A stretch of DNA of 64,000 nucleotides, taken from contig DASZBS010000028.1 of assembly GCA_035943995.1 (NCBI GenBank), forward strand, positions 62,001 through 126,000, in the 5' to 3' direction. This document shows, piece after piece, positions 8,279-17,379 of this stretch. The notes under the pieces were generated by a model. That model had not been told where the DNA came from and ran no database searches. It worked only from the letters and a program-made list of their open reading frames with translations. Source of the stretch: Vulcanimicrobium sp035943995 (GTDB taxonomy: Bacteria; Vulcanimicrobiota; Vulcanimicrobiia; Vulcanimicrobiales; Vulcanimicrobiaceae). A program made the position numbers and the translations under genes. Positions within the stretch are counted from its first letter, which is position 1; every line of letters begins with the position of its first letter.

Positions 8279-10575
8279 CGCAGCGTCAGGATCAGCCGGA
8301 ACGATGCCGGGTCCAGCACGAGCGCGTCGCGCGGCTGCAATCCGAACGGCGTCGGATACGGCGTGCCCAGGCCGAGCCGCGTGAAGCGCCCGCTCACTGC
8401 GTTCGTCAAGTTCGTGCCCGCCAGCGTGAGGTCGACGTTCTTCCACGTCTTCCCGAACGCCGCGCTCACCGTCGCGAAGTGCGGCTGGGCGAGCTCGTTG
8501 TTCGCGCTCTTCGCGGTGAGGTTCGCCGCGCCGTGCACGCCGTTGCGCGCGTAGCGCAGCCCGAACGCGAACGTCTGGATCGGGATGCTGCCGAACTGCT
8601 GGCCGACGACGAGGTTCGAGCCGGACGTCGGGTTCGCGGCGACGACGCCGGGCAGCGTGGTGGGATACGCGGCGTTCACACCGTACTCCGCGCTCGCGAA
8701 CAGCGCGCCGAAGCGGTGCGCGAGGCGCAGCGAGCCGCCCTGGTACACCACGTTGCCGACGTTGACCGGGAACGACTGCGCCACGACGGTGCTGATCGGG
8801 TTTCCCATCGCGTCGAGCGGGCACGCGGTGCCGAGCGGGTAGAACACCTCGATCGGGTCGCGCAGGTTGGTGCGGTACAGCGTGACGTCGGCGGTGGTCG
8901 TACCGAACCGCTTGCCGTAGCCGAGCTCGTACTCGGTCGCGTGCTCCGCGTGCTCGTTGCGGTTGCCGTTCGCACCGACGCAGTTCTGGTCGGGCGTCAG
9001 GTCGGCGACGGGCAGCGTGTACAGCTCGCTGAGGAGTGGCGCCCGAAAGCCGGTGCCCACCGCGAAGCGCAGCGTGCCGTCGTGTCCGTCGTCGTAGGCG
9101 AGCCCGAGCCTGCCGTCGGTGCTCGTGCCGAACGTCGACCAATGCGCGGACACGACGCTCGCGGCCACGCGCAGCCGCGGCCCGACGTCCGCGCCCGCAC
9201 GAACCCACACTTGCGTGCCGGTCTCGCGCAGCGTTTGCACGAATTGATCCGCCGACGCGAGCGTCTCGGAGCGCGCCTGCGCGCCGAACGCCACCGTCGC
9301 GGTGCCGATCGCGCGGCTCCACTCTGCGCTCGTCGTCGCAAGCCGGTCGACCAGCGACACGTCGTACGGCGAGAACGCGCCCGCGTCGGGCAGCGTGCGC
9401 GTCACGGCCGTCGCGTCGCTCGACAAACCGCTGCTGATCGAAAGCGTTCCGGCGCCCAGCGGCACCGTCAGGCTCGCGAGCGTCGCGCGGACGCTCAGCG
9501 CCGACGTCTCCGGCCCGCTGCCGACGAACGCGGAGCCGGGTGCATCGACGGCCGGGTCGACCGGCGCGGTCTGCGCGGCGCCTTCGTCGCGCACGCTGTT
9601 GACGCTGAGCGCGCGCACGCGCAGCGTGGAGCGCGGCGTGAAGTCGTACGTGAGGTTGACGAGCGACGTCGAGACGGAGGTCGCGGAGCCGATGCGCGTC
9701 GCCACGTCCGTCGTCCCGCCGCTGCCGTCGGGCACTTGCAGCGTCACCGGATAATCGTGCACGTAGCCGCCGGAATGCGCGCTGCCGAGCGCGAGCGCGT
9801 ACCCGAAGCGCGACACGCGGCCGGTCGCGTTGATCTGGGCGGACGTCGTGCCGAACGAGCCGGCCGACAGCCGCAGCATGCGCTGCGGCGTCGCGGTCGG
9901 GCGCAGCGACACGAGGTTGATCTCGCCGCCGATGGTGTCCGCGCCGCGCGTGTCTTCCGGGCCCAGCCCCTCGCTGATGTCGATCGCGGCAAGCACGGAG
10001 CTGGGGAACGACGCGAGGTCGAGATCGCCGGTGTTCGCGTTGTTGAGCGGCTGGCCGTCGAGCGCGATGCGCGTCTCGGACGGATCGGGGCCCCGCAGCG
10101 ATACGACCGCCGTCGCGCTCGCCGTGCCCGCGTCGGGCCGCGTCATCGAAAGCGACGGGATGGTGGCGAGCGCGTCGAGGATGCGGTCGAAGCCGTTGGC
10201 GTCGAGGTCGAGCCGCGTGATCTCGCGCGTCGGCACCGTGCTGTGCGGGAGCGCGAGCCGGCCGTCGACGACCACCCGCCCGATCTCGCGCAACCTGCCC
10301 GAACCCAGCGGCTCGAGCGTGACGTCGAGCCGTTCGTCCTCGTGCACCACGACGTCGGTCTGCGCCACCGCGTAGCCGGCCGCGACGATCGTGACGCGGT
10401 ACGCACCGGGCGGCGCGGTGAAGCGGAAATTGCCGCGCGCGTCGGCGTCGGCGTCGGCGGTCGCGGAGCCGACGGCGTGGACGTGCGCCCGAAGCGGGGC
10501 ACCGTCGGCCGAGCGGACGACGCCGGTCACGCCGCAGCACCCGACGGCGGCGGCGACCAAGAGCGGCAAAGGCAT
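8275..10575 (-). CDS. TonB-dependent outer-membrane receptor with carboxypeptidase-like N-terminal domain
   Basis: About 766 residues from ATG 10575, with a hydrophobic N-terminal signal (PLPLLVAAAVGCCG). Residues about 20-95 form a carboxypeptidase-regulatory-like beta domain (GVTGVVRSADGAPL to GAYRVTIVAAGYAVA). A plug domain follows, with ILDALATIPSLSM, VSLRGPDPSETRIALDG and TIGGEINLVS. The rest is a beta-barrel of alternating strands ending in a short RLILTLR with a C-terminal arginine rather than the usual aromatic residue. Such receptors import siderophores, vitamins or glycans using TonB energy; the ligand cannot be read from sequence. It begins only 5 bases after the stop of the acetyltransferase-PurN gene, so it is probably co-transcribed with purine genes. 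Confidence 0.9.
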   Translation of the reverse strand: MPLPLLVAAAVGCCGVTGVVRSADGAPLRAHVHAVGSATADADADARGNFRFTAPPGAYRVTIVAAGYAVAQTDVVVHEDERLDVTLEPLGSGRLREIGRVVVDGRLALPHSTVPTREITRLDLDANGFDRILDALATIPSLSMTRPDAGTASATAVVSLRGPDPSETRIALDGQPLNNANTGDLDLASFPSSVLAAIDISEGLGPEDTRGADTIGGEINLVSLRPTATPQRMLRLSAGSFGTTSAQINATGRVSRFGYALALGSAHSGGYVHDYPVTLQVPDGSGGTTDVATRIGSATSVSTSLVNLTYDFTPRSTLRVRALSVNSVRDEGAAQTAPVDPAVDAPGSAFVGSGPETSALSVRATLASLTVPLGAGTLSISSGLSSDATAVTRTLPDAGAFSPYDVSLVDRLATTSAEWSRAIGTATVAFGAQARSETLASADQFVQTLRETGTQVWVRAGADVGPRLRVAASVVSAHWSTFGTSTDGRLGLAYDDGHDGTLRFAVGTGFRAPLLSELYTLPVADLTPDQNCVGANGNRNEHAEHATEYELGYGKRFGTTTADVTLYRTNLRDPIEVFYPLGTACPLDAMGNPISTVVAQSFPVNVGNVVYQGGSLRLAHRFGALFASAEYGVNAAYPTTLPGVVAANPTSGSNLVVGQQFGSIPIQTFAFGLRYARNGVHGAANLTAKSANNELAQPHFATVSAAFGKTWKNVDLTLAGTNLTNAVSGRFTRLGLGTPYPTPFGLQPRDALVLDPASFRLILTLR

Positions 10576-10580
10576 GATCC

Positions 10581-11702
10581 CTACCGTTCGAAGGTCCACC
10601 GCCGAATCGCTGCCGCCACGGCGTCGAACTCGACCGGCCGGATGCGCTCGCGCAGCCCCGCTTCGTCCGTGACCCCGCCCACGGCCACCGGCACGCGGAC
10701 CAGCACCGGGCCGCGGTCGGTCGCCGCGGTGACGTAGTGCACGGTCACGCCCGACCACGGGATCCCGTAGCGGACGGCGTCGCGCAGCGCGTGCGCGCCG
10801 CGCAGCGCCGGGATCACGGTGCCGTCGGGCGCGACGACCCGGTCCGCCGCGGGATCGAGCGGCAAGAACGACGGGTGCAGGTTGATCGTCTCCGGGAAGC
10901 GCCGTAAGAACTCAGGCGGCAACAGGTGCATCCAGCCCAGCAGCAGCACCAGCTGCGGCTCGGTGCGCGCGACCGCGTCGATGACGCGCGCGTCGAAGCT
11001 CGCGCGCGGTTCGTTCGCGCGGTCCCATTCGACGGCGACCGCACCGACGCCGTGCTCGCGCGCCGCATCCAGCGCGCCGGCGCGGGCGTCGTTCGCGACG
11101 ACGGCCTGCACGTCGAGCGGCAACCGTCCGTCGCGCACGCGCTCGAGCACGCTGCGCGCGTTCGTTCCGGCGCCGGACGCGAGGATCGTCGCGCGAAACC
11201 GTCCGACGTCGTACGTGAACTCGTCGGCGACCGACGCCCCGGTGCGCCGCACGTACGATTCGACGAGCCGTTCGCCGCGCACCGCGGGGATCAGCGCGAA
11301 CGCATACCCCGCCGCGCGCAAACTACACAGCGCCGCGGTCAGCAAGAGCTCACCGATCCCGCGGCCGCGATGCGCTTGCGCAACGCCGTACGGTCCGAAG
11401 ACGCCGGCGTCGTCGCGGCCGCGCCACGCGCGCAGCCACGGGAATTTCAAACCGCGCGCACCGAACGCCGCGAAGCCCGCGATCGCACCGTCGCGCTCGG
11501 CGATCCACGCGCTCCCGGCGCCCGCTTCGTAGGACCACCACGACGGCGCGAACTCCAAGTCGATCCACGCGGCAAGCAACGCATCGGGGCCGTCGACGCG
11601 GCGCAGCGTGTAGCCCGCACGCGCCGCAACGTCGTGCGCGCGCGCGAGCGCCGTCACACCGTACCGCTCGTCGTCGAGCGCGGCGAGCAGGTTCACCGCC
11701 AT
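10581..11702 (-). CDS. purN: GNAT acetyltransferase - PurN (GAR formyltransferase) fusion
   Basis: A single 373-residue frame joining two domains. Residues about 1-165 are a GNAT-like domain with an acetyl-CoA loop at 106-117 (GVAQAHRGRGIG) and LTAALCSLRAAGYAFAL. Residues about 168-373 are PurN, which formylates glycinamide ribonucleotide with 10-formyl-THF. It has the phosphate loop SGAGTN (176-181) and the catalytic residues N274 and H276 in NLHPSFLP, with D329 spaced 7 residues after H322 as in E. coli PurN. An insertion (DPAADRVVAPDGTV) lies after HPSFLP. It starts 9 bases after purM. No canonical internal start was identified at the domain junction, so a true fusion is favoured. Confidence 0.9.
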   Translation of the reverse strand: MAVNLLAALDDERYGVTALARAHDVAARAGYTLRRVDGPDALLAAWIDLEFAPSWWSYEAGAGSAWIAERDGAIAGFAAFGARGLKFPWLRAWRGRDDAGVFGPYGVAQAHRGRGIGELLLTAALCSLRAAGYAFALIPAVRGERLVESYVRRTGASVADEFTYDVGRFRATILASGAGTNARSVLERVRDGRLPLDVQAVVANDARAGALDAAREHGVGAVAVEWDRANEPRASFDARVIDAVARTEPQLVLLLGWMHLLPPEFLRRFPETINLHPSFLPLDPAADRVVAPDGTVIPALRGAHALRDAVRYGIPWSGVTVHYVTAATDRGPVLVRVPVAVGGVTDEAGLRERIRPVEFDAVAAAIRRWTFER

Positions 11703-11711
11703 GTCGTGTGC

Positions 11712-12746
11712 TTACGCGCGCGCGGGGCGGACGACGACGCGCGGCTCGCCGTCGCGCCGCGGCTGCACGAAGCCGACGACGCGCGCGCCGGGCGCGGCCG
11801 CGAGCGCGCGGTCGACGTCGGCGATCGGCACGATCAGCGTGTAGCCCACGCCCATGTTGAGCGTGCGATAGCGCTCCTCGTGCGCGAGCTCGCCGCGCTT
11901 CACGAGTTCCGCCATGATCGGCGGCACCGCCCAGCGCGTCTGCTCGAACACCGCCGCCGCGTGCTCGGGCAGCGTGCGCGGCACGTTCTCGAGCAATCCC
12001 CCGCCGGTGATGTGCGCCATCGAGCGCACCGCGGCGACGCGCTGGATCGCGCGCACCGGCTCGCGGTACGACGGGTGCGGCGCGAGCAGCGCGTCCCCGT
12101 ACGTCGACTCGCCGAACGGCGCGCCGTACTCGTCTTCGGCGATGAGCGCGCGCGCGAGCGTGTAGCCGTTGGTGTGCAAACCGACGGCGGGCAATCCGAC
12201 GATGGCGTCGCCCGGTTGCACGCGGTTGGGGTCGGGGACGTCGTCGAGGTCGACGATGCCGACGATCGTGCCCGCGAGGTCGAAGTGGTCGGGCCGGTAC
12301 ACGCCCGGCATCTCCGCCGTCTCGCCGCCGAGCAGCGCGCACGAATTCTCGCGGCACGCGCGGTGCACGCCCGACACGACCAGCGCCGCGATCTCGGGGT
12401 CGAGCTTGCCGACCGCGAGATAGTCCAGAAAGAACAGCGGCTCCGCGCCCGTGACGAGGATGTCGTTCACGCAGTGGTTGACCAAGTCGGCGCCGACCGT
12501 GTCGTAGCGCCGCAGCGCCGACGCGATGAGGATCTTCGTGCCGACGCCGTCAGTCGAGCCCACCAGCGCCCGCTTGCCGTCCCCCGGCAGCCGGAAGAGA
12601 CCCGAAAAGCCGCCGAGGGAACCGAGTTGGTCCGGATGCGTCCAACCGGAGGTCACGTCGCGATACCGTTGCACCGCCAAGTTGCCTGCGTCGATGTCGA
12701 CCCCAGCCCGCGCGTACGCGTCGTCGCCGCCGTGCCGGAGGGTCAT
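11712..12746 (-). CDS. purM: Phosphoribosylformylglycinamidine cyclo-ligase (AIR synthetase)
   Basis: Closes FGAM to AIR with ATP, fifth step of purine synthesis. Signatures: DAYARAGVDIDAGN at the N-terminus, ALVGSTDGVGTK, HCVNDILVTGAEPLFFLDYL, LLGGETAEMPGVY, GLPAVGLHTNGYTLAR and AHITGGGLLENVPR. Length 344 is normal. It is the first gene of a block running purM, purN fusion, TonB receptor, dsbA-like, GNAT. The pepA gene diverges upstream, leaving 86 bases for both promoters. Confidence 0.97.
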   Translation of the reverse strand: MTLRHGGDDAYARAGVDIDAGNLAVQRYRDVTSGWTHPDQLGSLGGFSGLFRLPGDGKRALVGSTDGVGTKILIASALRRYDTVGADLVNHCVNDILVTGAEPLFFLDYLAVGKLDPEIAALVVSGVHRACRENSCALLGGETAEMPGVYRPDHFDLAGTIVGIVDLDDVPDPNRVQPGDAIVGLPAVGLHTNGYTLARALIAEDEYGAPFGESTYGDALLAPHPSYREPVRAIQRVAAVRSMAHITGGGLLENVPRTLPEHAAAVFEQTRWAVPPIMAELVKRGELAHEERYRTLNMGVGYTLIVPIADVDRALAAAPGARVVGFVQPRRDGEPRVVVRPARA

Positions 12747-12832
12747 CGGAGGGCCGCGCGGGCGGCGCGCGAATCGGGTGCAGGTTGTCCAATCACGGTC
12801 GCTCGACCGCTTCTGTCCTTCCGGAGGAATCC

Positions 12833-14362
12833 ATGCAGGTCCACGTCTCGAACGACGCGCCGACGTCGGTTGCGACCGGCGCGCTCGTCGTGCCGGTCTT
12901 CGCGGGCGGCGCCGTCGACGGCGTCGCAGCGGAGGTCGACACGCTGCTCGGCGGCGCGATCGCCGACATCCTCGCGGGCGGTGAGATCTCCGGCAAGGCC
13001 AACGAGACGTCCCTCGTGCACGCGAAGGATGCGCCGTTCAAACGCGTGCTGGTCGTCGGCCTCGGCGAGCGCGGCACGTTCAACGCCGCGGGTCTCGCAA
13101 AGTACGCCGGCACCGCGGTGCGCTATCTCGGCAAGCGCGGCGTCACGGCGATCGCGATCGCGCTGCCGGCCGGCGCCGATGCGATGCTCGCCGCGTCGTT
13201 CGTCGCCGAAGGCGCGATCGCGGGCACGATCGACACGACGATCTATCGCACCGAGCCCGACAAGCCCGTCGTCACCGACTCCGTCACGATCCTCGCAGGC
13301 ACGTACGACCGCGCCACGCTCGACGCCGGCGCGCAGCGAGGCAGCGTGATCGGCGAAGCGGTCAATGCGGCGCGCCGCATGGCGCTCACGCCCGCGAACG
13401 ACATGACGCCGACGCACCTCGCGGCGCGCGCGAAAGAGCTCGGCAAGGATGCGGGCCTCGAGGTCGACGTGCTCGACGAGAAGCGCATGGAAGAGCTCGG
13501 GATGGGCTCGCTGCTCGGCGTGTCGCGCGGCTCCGACGAGCCCGCGACGCTCAGCGTGATGACGTACAAAGGCGATCCGTCGTCCAGCGAGACGCTCGCG
13601 CTCGTCGGCAAAGGCCTGACGTTCGACAGCGGCGGTATCTCGATCAAGCCCGCCGAGAACATGCACGAGATGAAGTACGACATGTCGGGCGGCGCCGGCG
13701 TGATCGCCGCGATGTGGGCGATCGGCAAGCTGCACCCGAAGATCAACGTGATCGGGCTCGTGCCGTCGTCGGAGAACCTCCCCGGCCACAAGGCGATGAA
13801 GCCCGGCGACGTGCTCAAAGCGATGAACGGCAAGACGATCGAGGTGATCAACACCGACGCCGAAGGCCGGCTCATCCTCGCCGATGCGCTGTGCTACGCG
13901 CGCAAATTAGGCGCGACGAAGATCGTCGACGCCGCGACCCTGACGGGCGCATGCGTCGTCGCGCTGGGCCACGCGGCGAGCGGCACGATGTCGAACGACG
14001 ACGCGTTCGTCGACCGCTTCCTCAAGGTCGTGGCCGGTTGCGGCGAGCGCTACTGGCGCCTGCCGATCTACCCGGACTACGAGCAGCAGGTCAAGAGCGA
14101 GATCGCGGACCTCAAGAACAGCGCGGGCCGCGCCGCGGGCGCCGAATCGGCGGCCGCGTTCCTCAAGTCGTTCGTCGGCGACACGCCGTGGATCCACCTC
14201 GACGTGGCGGGAACCGCTTACCTCGACGCCGAGTCGGCGTTCATGGCGAAGGGGCCGACCGGGACGCCGGTGCGCGCGTTCGTCACGATGGTCGAAGACC
14301 TCGCGAAGAACGGCACGCCCACCAACGGCGTCGCGAAGGCTTCGGTCACGGCCGCGGTCTGA
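12833..14362 (+). CDS. pepA: Leucyl aminopeptidase (M17 family)
   Basis: Cytosolic M17 aminopeptidase with two metals per active site. The ATG at 12833 (MQVHVSND) is chosen because it sits behind a strong GGAGGA; an upstream in-frame start at 12785 lacks one. The C-terminal catalytic domain shows VGKGLTFDSGGISIKP (metal-binding Lys and Asp), MKYDMSGGAG and NTDAEGRLILADAL, the last being the family signature. The N-terminal macro-like domain (residues about 1-150) is weakly conserved, as is usual. Length about 509. Confidence 0.96.
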   Translation: MQVHVSNDAPTSVATGALVVPVFAGGAVDGVAAEVDTLLGGAIADILAGGEISGKANETSLVHAKDAPFKRVLVVGLGERGTFNAAGLAKYAGTAVRYLGKRGVTAIAIALPAGADAMLAASFVAEGAIAGTIDTTIYRTEPDKPVVTDSVTILAGTYDRATLDAGAQRGSVIGEAVNAARRMALTPANDMTPTHLAARAKELGKDAGLEVDVLDEKRMEELGMGSLLGVSRGSDEPATLSVMTYKGDPSSSETLALVGKGLTFDSGGISIKPAENMHEMKYDMSGGAGVIAAMWAIGKLHPKINVIGLVPSSENLPGHKAMKPGDVLKAMNGKTIEVINTDAEGRLILADALCYARKLGATKIVDAATLTGACVVALGHAASGTMSNDDAFVDRFLKVVAGCGERYWRLPIYPDYEQQVKSEIADLKNSAGRAAGAESAAAFLKSFVGDTPWIHLDVAGTAYLDAESAFMAKGPTGTPVRAFVTMVEDLAKNGTPTNGVAKASVTAAV

Positions 14363-14385
14363 CCATCACGGGGTACACGACCGGC

Positions 14386-14580
14386 ATGAACCCGCAAGAG
14401 CCGGTCGTGCCCGAACCCAACGTGCCCAACGCTCCGGGCGCGCCGGTCAGCGACCCGAAGACGCCCGAGCAGCCGGCCGAGTACGACGCGCAGGACGGAT
14501 TGGACGACTACGACGAGGCCGAGGCCGACTCGTTCCCGGCCAGCGATCCGCCCGCCGCGTCGGAACCCGGCGCCGGCTGA
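14386..14580 (+). CDS. Small acidic Pro-rich protein with DSFPASDPPA motif
   Basis: A 64-residue acidic, proline-rich, probably disordered protein from ATG 14386 (MNPQEPVVPEPN). The C-terminus carries EAEADSFPASDPPA, a motif recurring in many short uncharacterised bacterial proteins (usually ...DSFPASDPPSW). The last 73 bases overlap, antisense, the end of the GAF-domain gene, so both genes encode protein there. It lies 23 bases after pepA on the same strand. No function is known to me. Confidence 0.6.
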   Translation: MNPQEPVVPEPNVPNAPGAPVSDPKTPEQPAEYDAQDGLDDYDEAEADSFPASDPPAASEPGAG

Positions 14581-15098
14581 TCGAGCACGCGGTGCAGCAC
14601 CGCGAGCTCGCGTTCCGCCCATTCCGCGCGCTCGCGCCAGCGCGCCAGCTCGCGCCCCAACGCCCGCCCTTGTAGAACTTCGAGCGCCAGGCCGACGGCC
14701 GTGGCGACGGTTTGCAACGCCTCGCGCTCCGCGGCCGTGTACGCGTACGGCACGGCGCCGACGGCCAGCAGCCCCCGGATCCGCCCGGCGGCGACGAACG
14801 GCAGCAACAGCGACCCGGCGAGCACGGAACCGCCCGGCGCGTCGAGCACGTCGCGCTCGGCACGCAGCGCGACCAGCGCTTCGTCGTCCTGGTCGACGGC
14901 GTCGAGCTCCCCGAACGGCATGTCCCCGGCCGCCGCGCCTAGCGTGAAGGCGCCGCCGTCGGCGTCGGGCGTGTACGCGGCGACCCAGCCGGCACCGGTC
15001 GCGGCCTGGACGGCATCGACGGCGCGCTCGAGCGCGGTCACCCGGTCTTCGATGAAGTGCACCTGGCGGACGAAGGCCGGCAATCCCATGTGGGTCAT
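14508..15098 (-). CDS. GAF-domain protein
   Basis: A 196-residue protein. A short N-terminal helix (VHFIEDRVTALERAVDAVQAAT) leads into a GAF-like sensor fold at about residues 25-145 (GWVAAYTPDADGGAFTLGAAAG, SLLLPFVAAGRIRGLLAVGA, YTAAEREALQTVATAVGLAL). A C-terminal helix rich in Arg, Glu and Trp (RELARWRERAEWAERELAVL) looks like a coiled coil. No output domain is attached, so it may bind a small ligand or be a partner subunit. It starts 37 bases after the purF stop on the same strand and may be co-transcribed with it. Confidence 0.75.
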   Translation of the reverse strand: MTHMGLPAFVRQVHFIEDRVTALERAVDAVQAATGAGWVAAYTPDADGGAFTLGAAAGDMPFGELDAVDQDDEALVALRAERDVLDAPGGSVLAGSLLLPFVAAGRIRGLLAVGAVPYAYTAAEREALQTVATAVGLALEVLQGRALGRELARWRERAEWAERELAVLHRVLDQPAPGSDAAGGSLAGNESASASS

Positions 15099-15135
15099 GG
15101 TCCGGTTTTCGGCCGCGAACGTGCGGCCCGCGAGG

Positions 15136-16584
15136 TCAGGCCTTGAGCGCGGGCTGCATGTCCGTCTGCAGGCTGCCGTTCGAGGCTGCCGGCCGGCTGG
15201 GATAGCGGCCGTTCAGACAGCCCAGGCAGAAGTCGCCGCGGTCGCGGCCCGTCGACTCGACCAAGTTCTCGATGCTCAGGTAGCCCAGCGAGTCCGCGCC
15301 CACGCGCTCGCAGATCTGCGGCACGCTCAAATTCGCGGCGATCAGCTCGGCGTAGGTCGCCATGTCGACGCCGAGATAGCACGGGTGCACGATCGGCGGC
15401 GACGTGATGCGCAGGTGCACTTCGCGCGCGCCGGCGTCGCGCAGCAGCGACACGATGCGCGGCGTCGTCGTGCCGCGCACGATCGAGTCGTCGACCACGA
15501 CGACGCGCTGGCCGCGCAAGTTCTCGACGATCGGGTTGAACTTCAGCTGCACACCCTGGCTGCGCATCTTCTGGTCGGGGCTGATGAACGTGCGGCCGAT
15601 GTAGCGGTTCTTGATGAGGCCTTCGACGTACGGGATGCCGCTTTCCGACGCGTAGCCGATCCCGCCGGGGATCGCGCTGTCGGGCACCGCCATCACCACG
15701 TCGGCTTCAATGGGGTGCTCGCGCGCGAGCGCGCGGCCCATCTGATACCGCGCCATGTAGATCGAACGCCCGCTCAGCACGCTGTCCGGCCGCGCGAAGT
15801 AGATGTACTCGAACATGCACAGCGACGCGGGCTTCACCACCTCGGTGTGCTCGGTGCGAATGCCGCGGCCGTCGATGCACACGACTTCACCGGCGGCGAT
15901 CTCGCGCAGGTAGTGCGCGCCGACGGTCGCGAGCGCGCACGACTCCGACGCGATCATGTAGCCGCGGTCGCCGTATGTTCCGATGCACAGCGGGCGCACG
16001 CCCCACGGGTCGCGGAAACCGTACACCGCGTCGCGCGTCAGCATCACCACGGAGTACGCGCCTTCGGCGACGCGCATCACCGCGCGGATCTTGTCGGTCC
16101 ACGTCGGGCCCGGCGCGAGCGCGATCGTCTTCGCGAGGATCTCCGAATCGGACGTCGCGGCGAGGCGAACGTCGTCGGGCAGCAGCGCCGCCAGCTCGTC
16201 GGCGTTGGTGAGGTTCCCGTTGTGCGCGAACGCGAACTGCCCGAGCTCGGACTCTTCGACGAACGGCTGCGCGTTGACGATCACCGAGCTGCCCGTGGTG
16301 GAGTAGCGCGTGTGGCCGATCGACACGAAGCCTTTGAGCCGGCCGAGGATGGCTTCGTCGAACGAGCCGGTGATCAGGCCCATCTGGCGATGGCTGTCGA
16401 TGCGCAGTCCGTCGCCGACCGCGAGGCCGGCGCTCTCTTGGCCGCGGTGCTGCAGCGCATAGAGCCCGAAGTAGGCGAGCCGCGCTACGTCTTCGCCGGG
16501 TGCGTAGAGCCCCGCGACCCCACACGCCTCGTGCAGCACGTCACCGGCGGGTTGCACCGCTTCCCGATCGTACGCGCGCGCCAT
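15136..16584 (-). CDS. purF: Amidophosphoribosyltransferase
   Basis: First committed enzyme of purine synthesis: PRPP plus glutamine gives phosphoribosylamine. A short propeptide precedes the catalytic cysteine in HEACGVAGLY, as in the B. subtilis type that is processed to expose Cys1. The glutaminase half has LQHRGQESAG, SIGHTRYSTTG and FAHNGNLTN. The PRTase half has VVVVDDSIVRGTTT. C-terminal cysteines (HPCYLGVD and FCLGCLNG) match the ligands of the 4Fe-4S cluster in this subtype, so oxygen-sensitive regulation is likely. Length 482. Confidence 0.97.
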   Translation of the reverse strand: MARAYDREAVQPAGDVLHEACGVAGLYAPGEDVARLAYFGLYALQHRGQESAGLAVGDGLRIDSHRQMGLITGSFDEAILGRLKGFVSIGHTRYSTTGSSVIVNAQPFVEESELGQFAFAHNGNLTNADELAALLPDDVRLAATSDSEILAKTIALAPGPTWTDKIRAVMRVAEGAYSVVMLTRDAVYGFRDPWGVRPLCIGTYGDRGYMIASESCALATVGAHYLREIAAGEVVCIDGRGIRTEHTEVVKPASLCMFEYIYFARPDSVLSGRSIYMARYQMGRALAREHPIEADVVMAVPDSAIPGGIGYASESGIPYVEGLIKNRYIGRTFISPDQKMRSQGVQLKFNPIVENLRGQRVVVVDDSIVRGTTTPRIVSLLRDAGAREVHLRITSPPIVHPCYLGVDMATYAELIAANLSVPQICERVGADSLGYLSIENLVESTGRDRGDFCLGCLNGRYPSRPAASNGSLQTDMQPALKA

Positions 16585-16599
16585 ACTTCAAGCTTAGGG

Positions 16600-16622
16600 A
16601 ACCGGGCCGGTCGGTCCCGGTT
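16600..16622 (-). terminator. Candidate hairpin between TMBIM gene and purF
   Basis: Perfect 7-bp inverted repeat AACCGGG / CCCGGTT with a 9-base loop in the 49-base gap between the TMBIM stop and the purF start, both on the minus strand. No U-run follows, so it may be a weak terminator, an attenuator or an operator rather than a classical intrinsic terminator. Confidence 0.35.
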
Positions 16623-16633
16623 TCGGTTGCCGG

Positions 16634-17314
16634 TTAGCGGCGCGAGCGGGAACCGAAGAGCTCGAGCAGCGCGAGGAAGATGTTGATCGCGTCGAGGTAG
16701 ATCGCGACGGCGAGCTGGACGGGCGTGAGACCGTCGCCGCCGGCACGGATGCGGCTGAAATCGATGAGCGTCAGCAGCGTGAACACGCCGAGCGTCAGCC
16801 AGGAGTACGTGTCGGGATGCACCCAGTGGGTGAAGATGGAGACGAACCCGACGAGCACGAGCGCAACCAGCAGACCGAGCGCGATCCCGCTGAAGCGGCG
16901 CCAGTCGACCGAGAACACGAACGCGACGCCGCCCAGCACCAGCATCCCGAAGCCGGTGGTCGCCGCGGCGTTCACCACCACCTCGGGGCCGATCGCGTTC
17001 ACGTACGCCGCGATGACCGGCGCGAGGCCGATGCCTTCGAGGAACGTGAACGCGTAGAACCACAGCAGCGCGATCTGCGGGCTGTTGCGCACCGCGTTCA
17101 TCACGAACAGCAGCACGAAGCCGCCGAGCAGTGCCGCCATGCCGCCGCCGTAAGAAACACCGCGGAACATGTACGCCGCGACGGCCGTGATCAGGAAGCC
17201 GACCCCGGTGATCCCCAGGACCTGGCCCAGCAAGTTGATCCCGCTGCCTGCGGCCGCGGAGGGGGGCTGCCCGCCGTAGGGGGAGCGGCCGTAGGGTGAG
17301 CCTCGTTGGTACAT
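16634..17314 (-). CDS. Bax inhibitor-1 (TMBIM/YccA) family membrane protein
   Basis: A 226-residue seven-helix membrane protein of the BI-1 family, which includes proton-regulated calcium leak channels and the FtsH-interacting YccA. The N-terminus is a short Gly/Tyr/Pro-rich tail (YQRGSPYGRSPYGG) on the cytoplasmic side. Characteristic blocks are FTFLEGIGLAPVIAAY, the later DFSRIRAGG and the C-terminal AVAIYLDAINIFLALLELFG, with the conserved Asp pair used for pH sensing in characterised members. It ends 49 bases before purF. Confidence 0.9.
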   Translation of the reverse strand: MYQRGSPYGRSPYGGQPPSAAAGSGINLLGQVLGITGVGFLITAVAAYMFRGVSYGGGMAALLGGFVLLFVMNAVRNSPQIALLWFYAFTFLEGIGLAPVIAAYVNAIGPEVVVNAAATTGFGMLVLGGVAFVFSVDWRRFSGIALGLLVALVLVGFVSIFTHWVHPDTYSWLTLGVFTLLTLIDFSRIRAGGDGLTPVQLAVAIYLDAINIFLALLELFGSRSRR

Positions 17315-17379
17315 TGCAGTCTTCTCCTACCCGCGCGGCGGGGCGCCGGTTACGTTCGGACGAAACGGTCGCGCCGAAG

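Noticed and set aside
8279..10540. Minus-strand frame extending the DsbA-like protein to 939 residues.
   Set aside because: Arg-rich shadow of the TonB receptor. GTG 8278 overlapping the receptor stop is the sensible start.
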